Notes under the pieces: model-generated
Database searches by the model: none
Told to the model about the DNA's origin: nothing
What the model saw: only the letters and a program-made list of their open reading frames with translations
Shown here: piece after piece, positions 10,750-21,900 of the stretch
How positions within the stretch are numbered: position 1 is the stretch's first letter
How the letters are laid out: every line of letters begins with the position of its first letter
Assembly: GCA_018398765.1 (NCBI GenBank)
Contig: JAHBMJ010001438.1
Location: 60,423-124,422 of the forward strand
DNA from: Chromera velia
Lineage: Eukaryota > Sar > Chromeraceae
Reading direction: 5' to 3'
Length of the DNA stretch: 64,000 nt
Made by a program: the position numbers and the translations under genes

Positions 10750-11762
10750 GTGCTTGCTGCGTCGGGCTTGGACCGTTTGCCTTTAGTTGTTGGACTGATT
10801 GCTTGAGCCAGCTGAGCAGGGAGAGGAAAGAGCAAGTCTGGCAGGATGTGTGCATGAGAGAAGGAGAGAGAGACTTCACGCACTAGAAGAAGCACATGAC
10901 GGAGATCTTCGACAACCCCTACGACTGTCACCATCACAGAATCTGATGAGAGGAAAGAAAGAGAAGGAAAGAAAGAAGAAGAAGTAGAAGAAGAAAGAGA
11001 GTAAGAGAAAGAAAACGAAAGAAAAGAAAGATGGGACAGGCAGTCGTGTGAGAAGATTTACATGTATGCAGATGAAGGCAGAGACGGAAGAAGCGGTAAA
11101 GTCAACAGCAGAGGAGCAGCAGAAGACAGCCTGCACAGTCAGAGCCCACCTAGAAGAAGCAGCCACAGTCTGAGCAAGATAAGCAGCAAGAAAGGACAGA
11201 TATTTGTGAGGCAGCCTGGTTGAGACAGGGTGAGATGGGTAGATTCAGTGTGGCTGGAGAGGAGTGGACACGGCCAGTCGCCTGTAGCCACCGACGAAAG
11301 TGAACGAAAGGGGAACAGGTCTTGCCACTGCCAACGGAAGTGAACGAAAGGCAGGAAGGCATGGCACAATGGATCTTCAGATTACTGGCGCTTGCCAGAT
11401 GTCAAAGCGAATGTTTGAAGACTGAAGAAACAAGGGGTAAGGCTTATAGTCTCCACTGCAGTGACTGTCGGCTGGGAAAAGGGGTGTCCAAGAAGAGACG
11501 GGCTCTGCTCTTACACACACTGATGCTGACTTGAGACGGCAAAATCAAACAGAGAGACAAGAGAGACAAATGTGGGGAAGAAAGAGAAAATGAGAAAGAA
11601 AGTAGAGGAGAAGAAGAGGACAGTTCTGGCAGGGTGGAGTGATTAAGGAGTTTATGAGTGAGGAAATGAGGACAAAATTGCAAGGCGCACCCTAGAAGGA
11701 GGATAAAAACACAAGAAGAGAGGGAGGTCAGTGATGAGTCATCGGGATAGGGGGTGTGTAAG

Positions 11763-11850
11763 AAGTTCGGTCCTGGTGGGTCCGATATCTTAGTGTCCTG
11801 CCGCTTCACGCAATTGCGCAGCCTTGTGTCAGACACAGATTGAGGCGCAC
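11763..11850. repeat. Dispersed repeat 1, copy 2
   Basis: Direct copy of 9341-9420, starting AAGTTCGGTCCTGGTGGGTC. It lies about 90 bases upstream of the second copy of dispersed repeat 2. Confidence 0.7.
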
Positions 11851-11938
11851 ACGAGCTGACGCGCGCAGCACGCAATGCATACATTGGGATTAAATTGCTT
11901 TGTATATATCGCTGATCAAATCTGGTTGGAGAGAGATA

Positions 11939-12144
11939 GACAGGCAGGTGAAAAGGGCCGAACAGTACTATCTGGTAGATGCTGTGTGATAGGTCCATGA
12001 TATTTGTGACTTCGTAGGGAGTGAGTGACTACGTGTAGAGAAGGACTCTCGAGAGATCTGTGTTCATGTTACGTAGATGTCTTCATATCGTGGTAGCTCA
12101 ATCTTCTAGCTTCACTCTACTAGACAGAACCAAAGTTCCCAGTG
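11939..12144. repeat. Dispersed repeat 2, copy 2
   Basis: Direct copy of 10548-10749, with a few small indels and substitutions. It is followed by AT-rich sequence with an alternating TA tract near 12178-12210. Confidence 0.8.
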
Positions 12145-13632
12145 TTTCAGATCGCTGGCCGTGGGCATACGTATATTCATATATACGTATATATATATAT
12201 ATATATATGTACGTACGTACATCGATATCCTCTGTAAAAAATGGATGCGTTTAATTTTTTGAACTTTGGGGCCTTTGCGACGAAACGTACTGCCCTCCGA
12301 GGCGTCACGTCATTGGCCGATCGAACCAGCCGCCGGCTCGCAAAATATTAATATCAATATTATGTACTAATATAGATATTAATATTAAAAAAATGTATAA
12401 TTTCCATGCATTTGCCAATGTTTTTTTTTGAAGAATCAGCTATGCTTGAGAATAATAATTAATATAATAGAAAGAATAAAATTATCGATAAAAAATATGG
12501 TACATATACATGCAGAATTCTCCCATCTGCATGCATGTATTTGCATAGCCGGGGCATGCATGCATGTATACACTCAGCGGCATAGCTATATATACATATA
12601 ACTATCACTACGATCAGCAAAAGGCTAAAAAAAGAGGTAGAATAAAGCTTTGAAAAGGAAAAATAAAGTAGAAACGGCTGAGATTCGAGGTGTTATTTAT
12701 TTTTTGTGACCTCTTTGAACCTAACTACCACTTAAAAGTTTAAGCCACATTTTTTGATAAACTTGAAAGTCCACGCCGTAGGCGCGGATGATTTACGGTG
12801 TCTTGAAAGCTAAAGCCGCATATCTAGACGGTGTCTTAACCATCTATACCACAGGCGTGGATGATCTCTTGAAAAATGATGCCGCAGATAGAGAACATCT
12901 TGATGATATTACATATTTTTTCAAGTGGCACTTAGGTTCAAGGAGGTTTTTTTTGTTCGACCTTCGAAATAACCGGTTCTGTCTCCTCTCGGTTTTACCC
13001 AGATCCCTGGTGTTCAATCAGTTCGCATCTGTTCCTGCTAGTACCTTCCATGTACGGTGATGATCCCGGGCTATTAGGGTTTCTGTGTCCACCTGTGTCC
13101 TTTCCTTTTGGGATTAGTGTTATGGTGGATAGACGGAGGAGGAGCTTCTATATATATATACCTCTGACCTTCGTCCGTTTGTTGTCCAGAACGCGGAACT
13201 CCTTAGAGCCCCCTATGTATGTCATTTCTCTGGTGTCGCGGCGCTTTTTCAAGAGTGCAGGCCTCTGTTTCTGTCGCTTATTACTTGTCTGGCTGGTGTT
13301 ACCCTTGGTTCCAGCTTTAAAGGGGGAGTCGTTGCAACGATTATATTGATAGAAGAAAAGTCCATATGTAAAGCCCACCAGAGTAAGCCTCCTTTCATCC
13401 ACCATCAGCTAGGATGTAAACAAGCGCGTTACAGTGAGAGTCTCCTTTTATTCACCGTCAGAGACAACACCTCCTTCAGTCCGCGTGGAGAGCTCCGGGT
13501 CTTCAGATTATAACCCCCCCCTTAATTTACTTGGTGAGCTAGCTAGAGTGTGGGTCTCCCTTTGCCCACCTATTTCCACCCCCGCCCACTGACAGTGACA
13601 CACCTCTTTGAAAACGGAGCCCGACTACCGTT
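12145..13632. other. Gene-free AT-rich stretch
   Basis: No credible coding frame. It has an alternating TA/ATAC tract near 12178-12220 and AT-rich sequence to about 12780. No terminal repeats could be paired by eye. Confidence 0.4.
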
Positions 13633-14189
13633 TTAAAAAAGATTATCAAAAAGGTGTTGTCTCCTGCTGTTACAGACATGAAAAAACATGTTGGGAGGGG
13701 AAATGTCAAAGTGGTGCATGATCGAGACAGAGTGGGGTACTATACCAAAGAAGCAAAACCAGCATGGGAAGCTGAAGATTATGACAGGCTCATTTAGCCA
13801 GCTTACTGTCAGGATCTGATGCCATGGGACTATGGAGGGTGGAAACTCATTGAGAACAAAATGATGCAAATGGAAGAGGATGAGCCTTCAAAGTATATGG
13901 TGTCAGAAAGCGAGGAGGAGTATCTTTCACGTTTGCAGACAGCAGTGAAGCAAGTCAGTCAGGAGCAGATCAGAGGCCTTTGTGCTCAGCAGGTTCGAAG
14001 ATAGGAGGAGGTGAGTAAGAACGGCAGAGATTGGCTTGAACATGATTGAACCTTTCCGGCTCCGTTTGTAAGTAAGACATTACTTATTACAGAAGTCGTC
14101 TCCACCGCTTTACAACTATTTAGTTTATTTTTTAATAACTTATTGTTTAGCTGTATTATGCTACATAGTTCAGTCGATCAACAGTGTTG
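13633..14189 (+). mobile_element. 5'-truncated Tc1/mariner copy
   Basis: This stretch matches 17513-18055 of the nearly intact Tc1/mariner element, with roughly 16 mismatches by eye over the first 410 aligned bases. It keeps only the C-terminal third of the transposase plus the 3' flank. The left breakpoint lies just before the words AAAAAAGATTATCAAAAAGG. The reading frame contains nonsense changes: the Gln codon in the LIQPAY segment and the Trp codon in the RRWEE segment are both TAG here. The copy cannot make a transposase. The modest divergence suggests fairly recent activity of the family. Confidence 0.85.
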
Positions 14190-14478
14190 AGGTCAAAAAT
14201 AGATTTTTTGTTTTGTATGAAGCAAGCGTTTCACTCAAACAGCCACAGAATATGAAGTCTTGATCACAAACGAATGTCACTTCAAGAAAAGCACTATCAG
14301 TTTGTAAGCTTTCTTTGCTACTTCTATCATGATTTATCTGTTGTACTGTTTGTGCATTTTAGAGGGAGGCAAAGTGAAGAGCACCTACTATGGAGTCACT
14401 TCAACAACAAATGCAAACGAAACGGAAAGAGCAAAAGAGATGAGAATCCAACAGCATGCATAGAAGCGATTTGTTTTA

Positions 14479-14913
14479 TTGTATCGATTAAAGAAAGGGC
14501 AGACGTACAAGACCGAAGTTCTTGAGACTTTTGAGCGAAAGAGTCAAGCCCTTCATCGTGAGCTGCAAGTGACTGTCGAGGCACTGAAGGCATCTCCATC
14601 TTTATCTGTTCATGGAGCTTGCTTTGCTACAGAAGAGATATGGGGACAGTTGAAGGAAGAGCTCGTTGCGTGCAAAGCTGTGCGCTCATGGTCAGTTGTG
14701 AGTGTAACCTGGGCGGAGAAGAATGGATTGCAGAGGGTGGCTGACCATTTGAGAGATGGTTGTTACCAGTGTTATCAAAAAGGATACTATACCTCAAATT
14801 GCCCGCAGAAGACGCACAAACGCAAGGAGAGGGATGAGGCAGGGGCCAGCTCTTCCTGTCTACGGGGAAGCACTCTGAAATATAGATGTGGTCATCAAAC
14901 GACTTTGCAGTAG
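14479..14913 (+). CDS. ORF with zinc-knuckle motif, probable mobile-element remnant
   Basis: A 144-codon frame whose C-terminal third has a zinc-knuckle-like pattern (CYQCYQKGYYTSNCPQ), followed by a basic stretch. Such knuckles occur in nucleic-acid-binding proteins, including Gag-like proteins of retroelements. No polymerase, integrase or terminal repeat was found beside it, so the family cannot be decided. It stands between two Tc1/mariner copies in a transposon-rich block and is best treated as a fossil fragment. Confidence 0.35.
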   Translation: MYRLKKGQTYKTEVLETFERKSQALHRELQVTVEALKASPSLSVHGACFATEEIWGQLKEELVACKAVRSWSVVSVTWAEKNGLQRVADHLRDGCYQCYQKGYYTSNCPQKTHKRKERDEAGASSSCLRGSTLKYRCGHQTTLQ

Positions 14914-16259
14914 CAATCTAAGCTCTAAAACATTTAAAATGAACTCCAAACTTATTTTATAAGCAAAAGAAGTTCTAAAAAACAAAAAAATGACACTTTT
15001 AGTCTAAAAGTATTGGTTAAAGGTTCTTACTCGGTTCGAGCTTAAAAACTATACATCTCTACCTCTAGGTTCTTAGGTTCCTAGAACCTAGGTTCTAGCC
15101 TTCTCAGTTTGACCCTCCAAGAACCCTAAAGAACCTGTCCAAAACCAGTTATGAAACATTGAATACGATGAAAATATTCAAAAGTTTGTCCACCAATCCG
15201 ACTGAAAAACGTTGAAAAAGGACTGTGGGAGGTAAAAGGACAAAGAGCAACAAAGAGGGTTCCAGATAGTAAAGATCAAAAAAGGAAAAAGAGGGTTCCA
15301 AGATTTATCAAGACTCCAACAAAAAATCTATTGTGCGAGGTTGGCTCTTCTCTAACTTAATTAAGCTTTGAAACCATTTTCTTGAATGGTAATGGTATCA
15401 CTATTTGATGTGCATGTGACAACCGCTCTTTGCTTTGATATGCTTCATAAAAATGTCAACTGTTACGTTGCTCTTCGTGTGGGCTACACATTTCTGCCCT
15501 TTCTCTATAGAATAACAAGAAGAAAGCTTTTGAGCCCTCAGGGTTGCAAGCGATTGCACACGTCCAAGATGAAGAAAATGACCTAGATGAACTGTACCAG
15601 ATTGACAGGGATTGCTGTGCATATATATCCTAACTCCAACGAGGCTTCGACCGACTTAGCCAACCTGCGTGCTTTCTCTCTCCTTTGGCAGTTAGGCTAA
15701 AACAGGAAGCCTGAAAAGATTCGCGTCGATAACATCCCACTTTCTTCTGTATTCTTTTATATTCAACATGTATATAAAATGAATGAAACCGTCTTCATGA
15801 AAGACAAAGAGCTTACTCATCTTGTAAGTCTGTTTGAAGAGAAGAAAAAGCGAGTTGACAGCTGAGTTTTATGATTTTGGCATATGTCTTATTTAATTTC
15901 AATTTTGGCATATGTAAGCATCTGTCTTATTTGTTTAGATTATTTTAATCATTTAAATTAGGTCTTTAGTCTTTCTAGAGCTTTAGGGGGGGGGTTCTTC
16001 ATGGTTCTTACAGGTTTTTGTCTAGGTTCCTAGAACCTAGGTTCTAGCGGTTTCTCTAGAGAGTAAGAACCAAATGATGGAGACACTACTTTGACGCAAT
16101 ATAGACTTGATTCTTCTTTAAAGAACCTTTAAGAATCTGAAAGAACCTTATACTAACGAGTCTGGAAAAGCAAAAAACAGTGTTAGAACCTATTAGAACC
16201 TATGTTATATTATCTTCAATTAAAGTATAAACATACACGGTACTAGGGTTCTACCTAGG
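14914..16259. other. Gene-free stretch with GAACC/GGTTC words
   Basis: A 26-base word beginning TAGGTTCCTAGAACCTAGGT occurs twice, near 15077 and near 16023. It is internally palindromic and surrounded by many GGTTC and GAACC words. This resembles the sub-terminal composition of the hAT-type element at 718-1536, but I could not pair ends or a target duplication. No coding frame is convincing. Confidence 0.4.
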
Positions 16260-16357
16260 AGTGTTGCCCCATAGCTTCCTGTATAAAGAATGTGAAACGG
16301 GCAAAGCATTCAACAAACAAACAGTGACAAGAACCGCCTCCGTCTCTGCCAACCAGC

Positions 16358-16651
16358 ATGCGAAAAGCTGAGGTGAAAGATAAGAGTCAACTGGGCCTGT
16401 ACTGGCACACTTACCACAAACGATGGGAGTGGCGTCAATCTCAAGGCTCTAATCAGTTCTCGTGGAGGGTAAGGGAGGGTGCTTGGCATTGCAATACAGA
16501 GTGTGGTAAAGTGGCAGGCTTTACTTATAGTGGGACGGGCGGCTCCTTTGAAGAATGCCGCGAAGCAGCCCGGCTTCATGCCGTCTCCGTTGTACGCAAA
16601 ATTTGCCGTCTGGGGCCAAATGATGTCCTCGTTCGAGACTACGATCAGTAA
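16358..16651 (+). CDS. Small ORF with AP2-like DNA-binding features
   Basis: A 97-residue frame starting at an ATG. Two segments recall an AP2 domain: an early strand region GLYWHTYHKRWEWR, resembling the Gly-Val-Tyr...Trp strands, and a late helix GSFEECREAARLHAV, resembling the amphipathic helix with its Phe-x-x-x-x-x-Ala-Ala pattern. A 25-residue insertion containing Cys and Trp lies between them. AP2 domains are abundant in apicomplexans and relatives. The ORF lies 121 bases upstream of the transposase on the same strand, probably within the same element, and might code for an accessory DNA-binding protein. The assignment rests on pattern resemblance only; it could be an unrelated transposon ORF1. 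Confidence 0.4.
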   Translation: MRKAEVKDKSQLGLYWHTYHKRWEWRQSQGSNQFSWRVREGAWHCNTECGKVAGFTYSGTGGSFEECREAARLHAVSVVRKICRLGPNDVLVRDYDQ

Positions 16652-16772
16652 CATAGCGACCGATTGTTGTGGCACAGAGCTTGTTTGTATACACCATTGT
16701 CTGCCCGTCTATATCTAGAAGCAGTTAGCTATATGATGTTGTAAAACACTCATTCTACAATGTTTAGCAAAA

Positions 16773-17924
16773 ATGGTGATCAGAAAGGAGACGAAAAGGA
16801 ATATGGATGCGGCAGTCCGGCTGAAGAAAGCCGGACGGTCCCAAAAAGACATAGCTTTGTTTCTGAACTGTACACAGCCTTCTGTCTCCCGTTATCTTAA
16901 AGAGTCAAGCAAACCATCTCATCTAAATCAACGGCCTGTCAAGATGGGGCGTCCAAGATGCACTACAAAACAGTTTGATCGAAACGTGAAAGAGGAGTAT
17001 GCAGAGTTGGAGGCTGAGAGGTATAAGAAGTTCCGCCCAGCCACGGCGTTTCTTGCCCTCCAGCAGGTTGTGAAGCATCATAAGTTCAAGAAGCCGTCAC
17101 CTTCTACCAGAACTGTACAGCGCCGCCTTGCAGAGAGCTTGGGGCCATGGAAACAGAGGAAAGGCAAACATGACCTCTCACCTTCAGAAAAACAAGAACG
17201 AGTGAACACAGCAAAGGAAAGGGTGACAGTGCCTCTCCGTACGTGGCAGAACAGGACTTTATTCATCGACAACAAGAAGTTTGCGATGTTTCTCTCCTAC
17301 ATACAGAAGCGCTGGCACTACCAGACTGCTCGTCCAGCAGCCAGAGGTACATACATGTCTGCTAAGGACCGGAAGAAGGGGCTCCACACTGCACCATCGA
17401 GGGGAAAACATATAGTGGGCTGCAAGTCCGTTTTGGTATGTGCAGGCATGGGTGCAGGGTCTATTGTTTTCTTTCAGCCTATCAGCGAGGAATGGTGTGG
17501 GGCCATTGCAAAAAAGATTATCAAAAAGGTGTTGTCTCCTGCCATTGTAGACATGAAAAAACATGTTGGAAGGGGAAATGTTAAAGTGGTGTATGATCGA
17601 GACAGAGTGGGGTACTGTACCAAAGAAGCAAAACCAGCATGGGAAGCTGAAGATTATGACAGGCTCATTCAGCCAGCTTACTGTCAGGATCTGATGCCAT
17701 GGGACTATAGAGGGTGGAAACTCATTGAGAACAAAATGATGCAAATGAAAGAGGATGAGCCTTCAAAGTACATGGTGTCAGAAAGCGAGGAAGGGTATCT
17801 TTCACGCTTGCAGACAGCAGTGAAGCAAGTCAGTCAGGAGCAGATCAGAGGCCTTTGTGCTCAGCAGGTTCGAAGATGGGAGGAGGTGAGTAAGAATGGC
17901 GGAGATTGGCTTGAACATGATTGA
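16773..17924 (+). CDS. Tc1/mariner-family transposase
   Basis: A 383-residue protein. Residues about 10-45 form a helix-turn-helix (RSQKDIALFLNCTQPSVSRY). Near residue 59 is an AT-hook-like MGRPR, and a second basic helical region covers about 95-130. The catalytic core follows: Asp166 in TLFIDNKKF, Asp275 in VVYDRDRVG and Asp311 in LMPWDYRGW. These correspond to the DDE/D triad of the IS630-Tc1-mariner superfamily, with a third acid of the Asp type about 35 residues after the second by my count. The protein would cut and reinsert the element in the nucleus. No stop or frameshift interrupts it, unlike the copy at 13633-14189. Length is slightly above the usual 340-350, partly because of the acidic C-terminal extension. 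Confidence 0.88.
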   Translation: MVIRKETKRNMDAAVRLKKAGRSQKDIALFLNCTQPSVSRYLKESSKPSHLNQRPVKMGRPRCTTKQFDRNVKEEYAELEAERYKKFRPATAFLALQQVVKHHKFKKPSPSTRTVQRRLAESLGPWKQRKGKHDLSPSEKQERVNTAKERVTVPLRTWQNRTLFIDNKKFAMFLSYIQKRWHYQTARPAARGTYMSAKDRKKGLHTAPSRGKHIVGCKSVLVCAGMGAGSIVFFQPISEEWCGAIAKKIIKKVLSPAIVDMKKHVGRGNVKVVYDRDRVGYCTKEAKPAWEAEDYDRLIQPAYCQDLMPWDYRGWKLIENKMMQMKEDEPSKYMVSESEEGYLSRLQTAVKQVSQEQIRGLCAQQVRRWEEVSKNGGDWLEHD

Positions 17925-18058
17925 ACCTTTCCAGCTCCGTTTATAAGTAAGACATTACTTATTACAGAAGTCGTTTCCACCGCTTTACAACTATTTAGTT
18001 TATTTTTTAATAACTTATTGTTTAGCTGTATTATGTTACATAGTTCAGTCGATCAACA

Positions 18059-18408
18059 CCATGGGCGACAAAAGTATTATATATTTTTTCGTGGAGTTGG
18101 CGAAGATTCGTTCTTCAAGGAGCAACTGGATCAACTATAAAGTAACTAGGTTAAAAGGTTCTTAATTGGGAAAGTTACATCAAGTTTTTAATGAGACTAT
18201 GATTTTTTATAGGCTTTGTCGATCGGTGATTTCTAAAATTTATTTTTTGTGTGTGTTTTCATACATTCTTCCTAGAATTTACAATGAAGTAGCTCATTGA
18301 AACTGTTCTAACTGTAAGAGTTTATAATTATACAGATGCATTCTTGTCTTGTCTTGTTCTTCCCAGAAAGGTAAAAAAGTGAATATACAAAACTTATGTC
18401 GCCCATGG
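18059..18408. mobile_element. 350-bp MITE with inverted ends
   Basis: The left end reads CCATGGGCGACAAAAGT and the reverse complement of the right end reads CCATGGGCGACATAAGT. The interior is AT-rich and non-coding. It abuts the right end of the Tc1/mariner element and may have inserted into or beside it. No clear target duplication is visible, so the superfamily is open. Confidence 0.7.
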
Positions 18409-18911
18409 TAGTGGGGGGGCTGGCCATGTTTGGCGTACCCGGCGCACAGGCGCACCCCGACCAAACTAAACTAAACTAAAATGCATCGATCGTGTGTACT
18501 ACAATTCAGGTCGATCGACTCGATCGATCCAACTGCATGTGCCCGCCCTCCTTAATGCCATATATACATACTGCACAAATCACAGTCCTATACCATTGTG
18601 TGAAATCACATCTAGAAGGAAACGCAGAAAAGCAAACTGATCCCACTCGATCTAGGAGTGACAACCTTGCTGGCAGAAATCTTGGCTGCGCAGATTCCGG
18701 TCTTCACGCTGCATGGGAAAACACCGAGTAGGGAGCGTGCCCAGAGTCTGAGCATTCGATCCTTGACACACAGCTTATCGAAAATCAGACTTCTTCAGAA
18801 ATTGAAAGGAGGGAAATCACTGAGCACACATACAGTAAAAACAACCTTTCCTTGGAGAACAAGTGAACATCGAAACCAAACTGAAAAAGCAATTGAGACA
18901 AAAACAGGAGC
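18409..18911. other. Upstream region of the PPR gene
   Basis: No open frame of substance. The promoter and leader of the PPR gene should lie here, but no TATA-like box or other element can be picked with confidence. Confidence 0.4.
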
Positions 18912-21900
18912 ATGGTGGCTGCGTTGAACGACATGGCCACAAGTGGCCAATTGTCTGTGCTGCTCTTCACTTTTGCGACGGCCACTGCAGTAGTCAGTTT
19001 CCCTTCAAGTCCTCTCTAGCGACATTCGTTCTCTCGAGTGCAGAGTCGTTTTTCTCGAAATCTATTTGGCTCCCACTGTCTATATATATACATATTTACG
19101 TGCATGCATGCAGGTGATCTTTTTGTTCCTGTGGAGAAAAAGAACAGCTGAGCAAGGTAAGGGGATTGAGGAGCTTCTTACTGAGGGGCACAGCTCTGCA
19201 CCCGCCTCCAGCACCAGAAGGGACTTCATGGGCCTCCAGAAAGGGCCAGGAAACCTCTCTCGTCGCATGACCACGCAGACTACCGATACAGACGTGTGCG
19301 TCGAGATCACTCCCAACGATGGAACTGCCAGCGGTAAAAAGGCAAAGAAAGGAAAACTTGCCACCCGCAATGCAAAGAAGCGTGCAAAGAAACAACAAAC
19401 ACAGGAAGAGAGCCAAATGACATCATCGAGGGAGGTAAGACAAGAAGAAGAAAATGAAGCCTCGCCTTGCCAAACGACGAACGACGCGAATGCCCAGACA
19501 AAAGACACAAACACTGAAGGACGATCAACAAGAGACCAAGACGAAGTGGAGGACAAGACAGAGCGTAAAAAAGAGAACCCAAAGGCAAAGTGCGAAATCA
19601 GCAACCAGACAGAGGGTCAGACCCAGAATTCTACTTTCAACCCCCTTCCCCCCACTGCATCCACGCAGTCTCAGACCCAGACGATCAGCCTTTCTTCCCT
19701 TTCCCAGCAAAGACAAGACAACGAAGCACCAAATGTCGACACCCAAACGAAGGTCCTTCTCCTTCCTTCACACAATGCAAAGGATCGAAATTCCTCCACA
19801 CAGGCAAAGACCACAGAAGCAGCAGATGACGATGAGGTCCGTTTAGTTTTCCGAAACACGTCTCCCCTCAGTCTGCAGCCCGCCTTCGGGGTCTCTTCAT
19901 TTCTCAACGCACCCTCCAACCCCCCCTCTCCCCTCAAACCGCAACCACCCACACCCCACAACAAGAAGCAAACCGCAAAGTCCCCTCTTGCCACCAGACC
20001 CCCCCAGATCCAGTCAGCACCCAAGCCACAAGAGGAAGCGATGTCCTGCCGATTTCCCTCAACGCCGGTCTCCTCTCTTCCTGCCTCGTGTGCGGACTCG
20101 ACTCCCACACCCAGACAGACACACTCCATCGCAGGCTCCGACAGACCCAGGTCCCAACATTCTTCTGCACCAATCGACAGCGGAGGTGTCTCTGTCTCTG
20201 TGACAGGCTCCTCCTCCATCGGCAACTTCCATTCAATGCACCGATGGGGCACTCACGGCTCCTCTACTGCCGCCTCCTCAACAGTGCGCCCTTCCGAAGC
20301 AGTCGCGGAAATGGAACGCATGATCAGAGCCGGGAACTTCCCCCGAGCCACGATGCTGCTGGAAGATTTGTGCACAAGGGGCAACGGCTCACGCCGCGTG
20401 TTTGCCGTTGCAGTTAGGAGCTTTGTCGGAGCGGGGGCTCTCAGAGAAGCGGAGGCTGCCCTCCGTCTGATGCGACAGGGTGGTAGTGGAAGGACCCTGT
20501 CAGTGAGAGGGTCGGGAGAGTCTCTGAGAGACTCCCACTCCATGACGGGCTCCGAAAAGTCACATCAGAAGGAGCAGCAGGGAGGAGGGCTCTCTGATTT
20601 GGGACTTCACTCCCTCCTTGGAGGGGCCCTTGTGGAGTCTGGACAGAAGCAGAGAGCAACTTGGGTGAGTGATTGATTTGAGAGTCTGGCGCTGTTGTCT
20701 GTTTTCCTCTTTTGCTTCCCTGTGCTCTCTGTCTCTCTCCCTCCTTCCCTCTCTTACTCTTTCTTCGTCTGTCGTAGTCCGTCATTAGACTAGTCTCTTC
20801 AATCTAGATTTCCCCAAATGGCAGAACGAGGACTGGTAGGCAACGACCGAATGACTGAAACTCCTACAAATTGGTAAAAAAACTACCTTCGCAATCGAAT
20901 GTGAGAAGGATGACTGAATCTTGAAAGGTCGCGTGAGCGCACATTACCCTTTCCCGCGAAAACACACACACACACACACACACACGCAAGCAGACCCACA
21001 CAGAGACTCATATATCTTTATTCGTCTGCAGGTCCTGGAGGCTGCTGTGAAGGTGGCCGCAGGGGATCCGGACCCTGCCGTCTCTCATGTCATGTTTGCT
21101 CTCCGGTCCTGCGGTGCTGTGGGGCGTCTCGACCTGGGTCTCTGTTTGTTGGAGAACCTGGAGGCAGGAGGAAAACCATGCGGCACCCTCGTGTGGAACT
21201 CCTTCATCGACCTCGCTGTCACCAACAAGTAAGTCAACATGTCGATTCTGTTCTTGAAGAGCTGTTGCCCTAAATTCTACCTGTTCAGCTTGCGAATTAA
21301 CTCATCATGTCTTCTTTTGGTTGTGTGGTGTCTGCAGAGAGCCATTCCGAGCCTGTCTTCTTTTGGTTGTGTGGTGTCTGCAGAGAGCCATTCCGAGCAT
21401 GTCTTCTTTTGGTTGTGTGGTGTCTGCAGAGAGCCATTCCGAGCCTGTCTTCTTTTGGTTGTGTGGTGTCTGCAGAGAGCCATTCCGAGCCGTAGCAGCC
21501 TTCGAGAAGATGAAGCTCTTCGCTGCTGCCGCCGCAGCGAGGAGCACGGGGACATCGGAGAGCAACGAGGGCAGACAGACTTCAGCTGAGGGGAGCGAGC
21601 TCTCGGCAGTGCAGAGTACCCACAGTGCAGCGCAGAACCAGAAGAGCAGCAGTTCGTCCTCCTCGACGAAGGTCTCTGTGAGTGGACAGGGAAAGTCGAG
21701 GGGGGGGAAAGGAAAAGACAGAAACAACAAAGAGAGAGACAACAAGGACGGACGAGCGGGCGGAGACAGGAACGATGCCAGATGCACCCCTGATGCAGTC
21801 ACATTCAACACACTCGTTCGAGCAAAGTCGCAGATGAAGGTCGGTTGGTCGGCTGCTTTGCTGTTGTTTCTTTTCTCTTGAAGCTTTGTGAAAGGCCAAG

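Larger units (their letters stand above)
16260..18057 (+). mobile_element. Nearly intact Tc1/mariner-type DNA transposon
   Basis: The unit comprises a small AP2-like ORF (16358-16651), an uninterrupted transposase ORF (16773-17924) and about 130 bases of 3' flank. The right border is where similarity to the truncated copy at 13633-14189 stops, next to the MITE at 18059. The left border is uncertain. A short GTGTTG word near 16262 and its complement near 18054 could be the tips of inverted ends, but a TA target duplication was not confirmed. The intact reading frame and a close relative in the same window suggest recent mobility. Confidence 0.65.

Noticed and set aside
12780-13520. A solo LTR or retroelement end near 13300-13520
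   Set aside because: The GGGGGAGTCGTTGCAACGA words looked suggestive, but no second copy or paired ends exist in the window.
19671-20252. A 193-codon minus-strand frame opposite PPR exon 2
   Set aside because: Shadow of the Ser/Thr/Pro-rich plus-strand coding sequence; no domain, no splice support.
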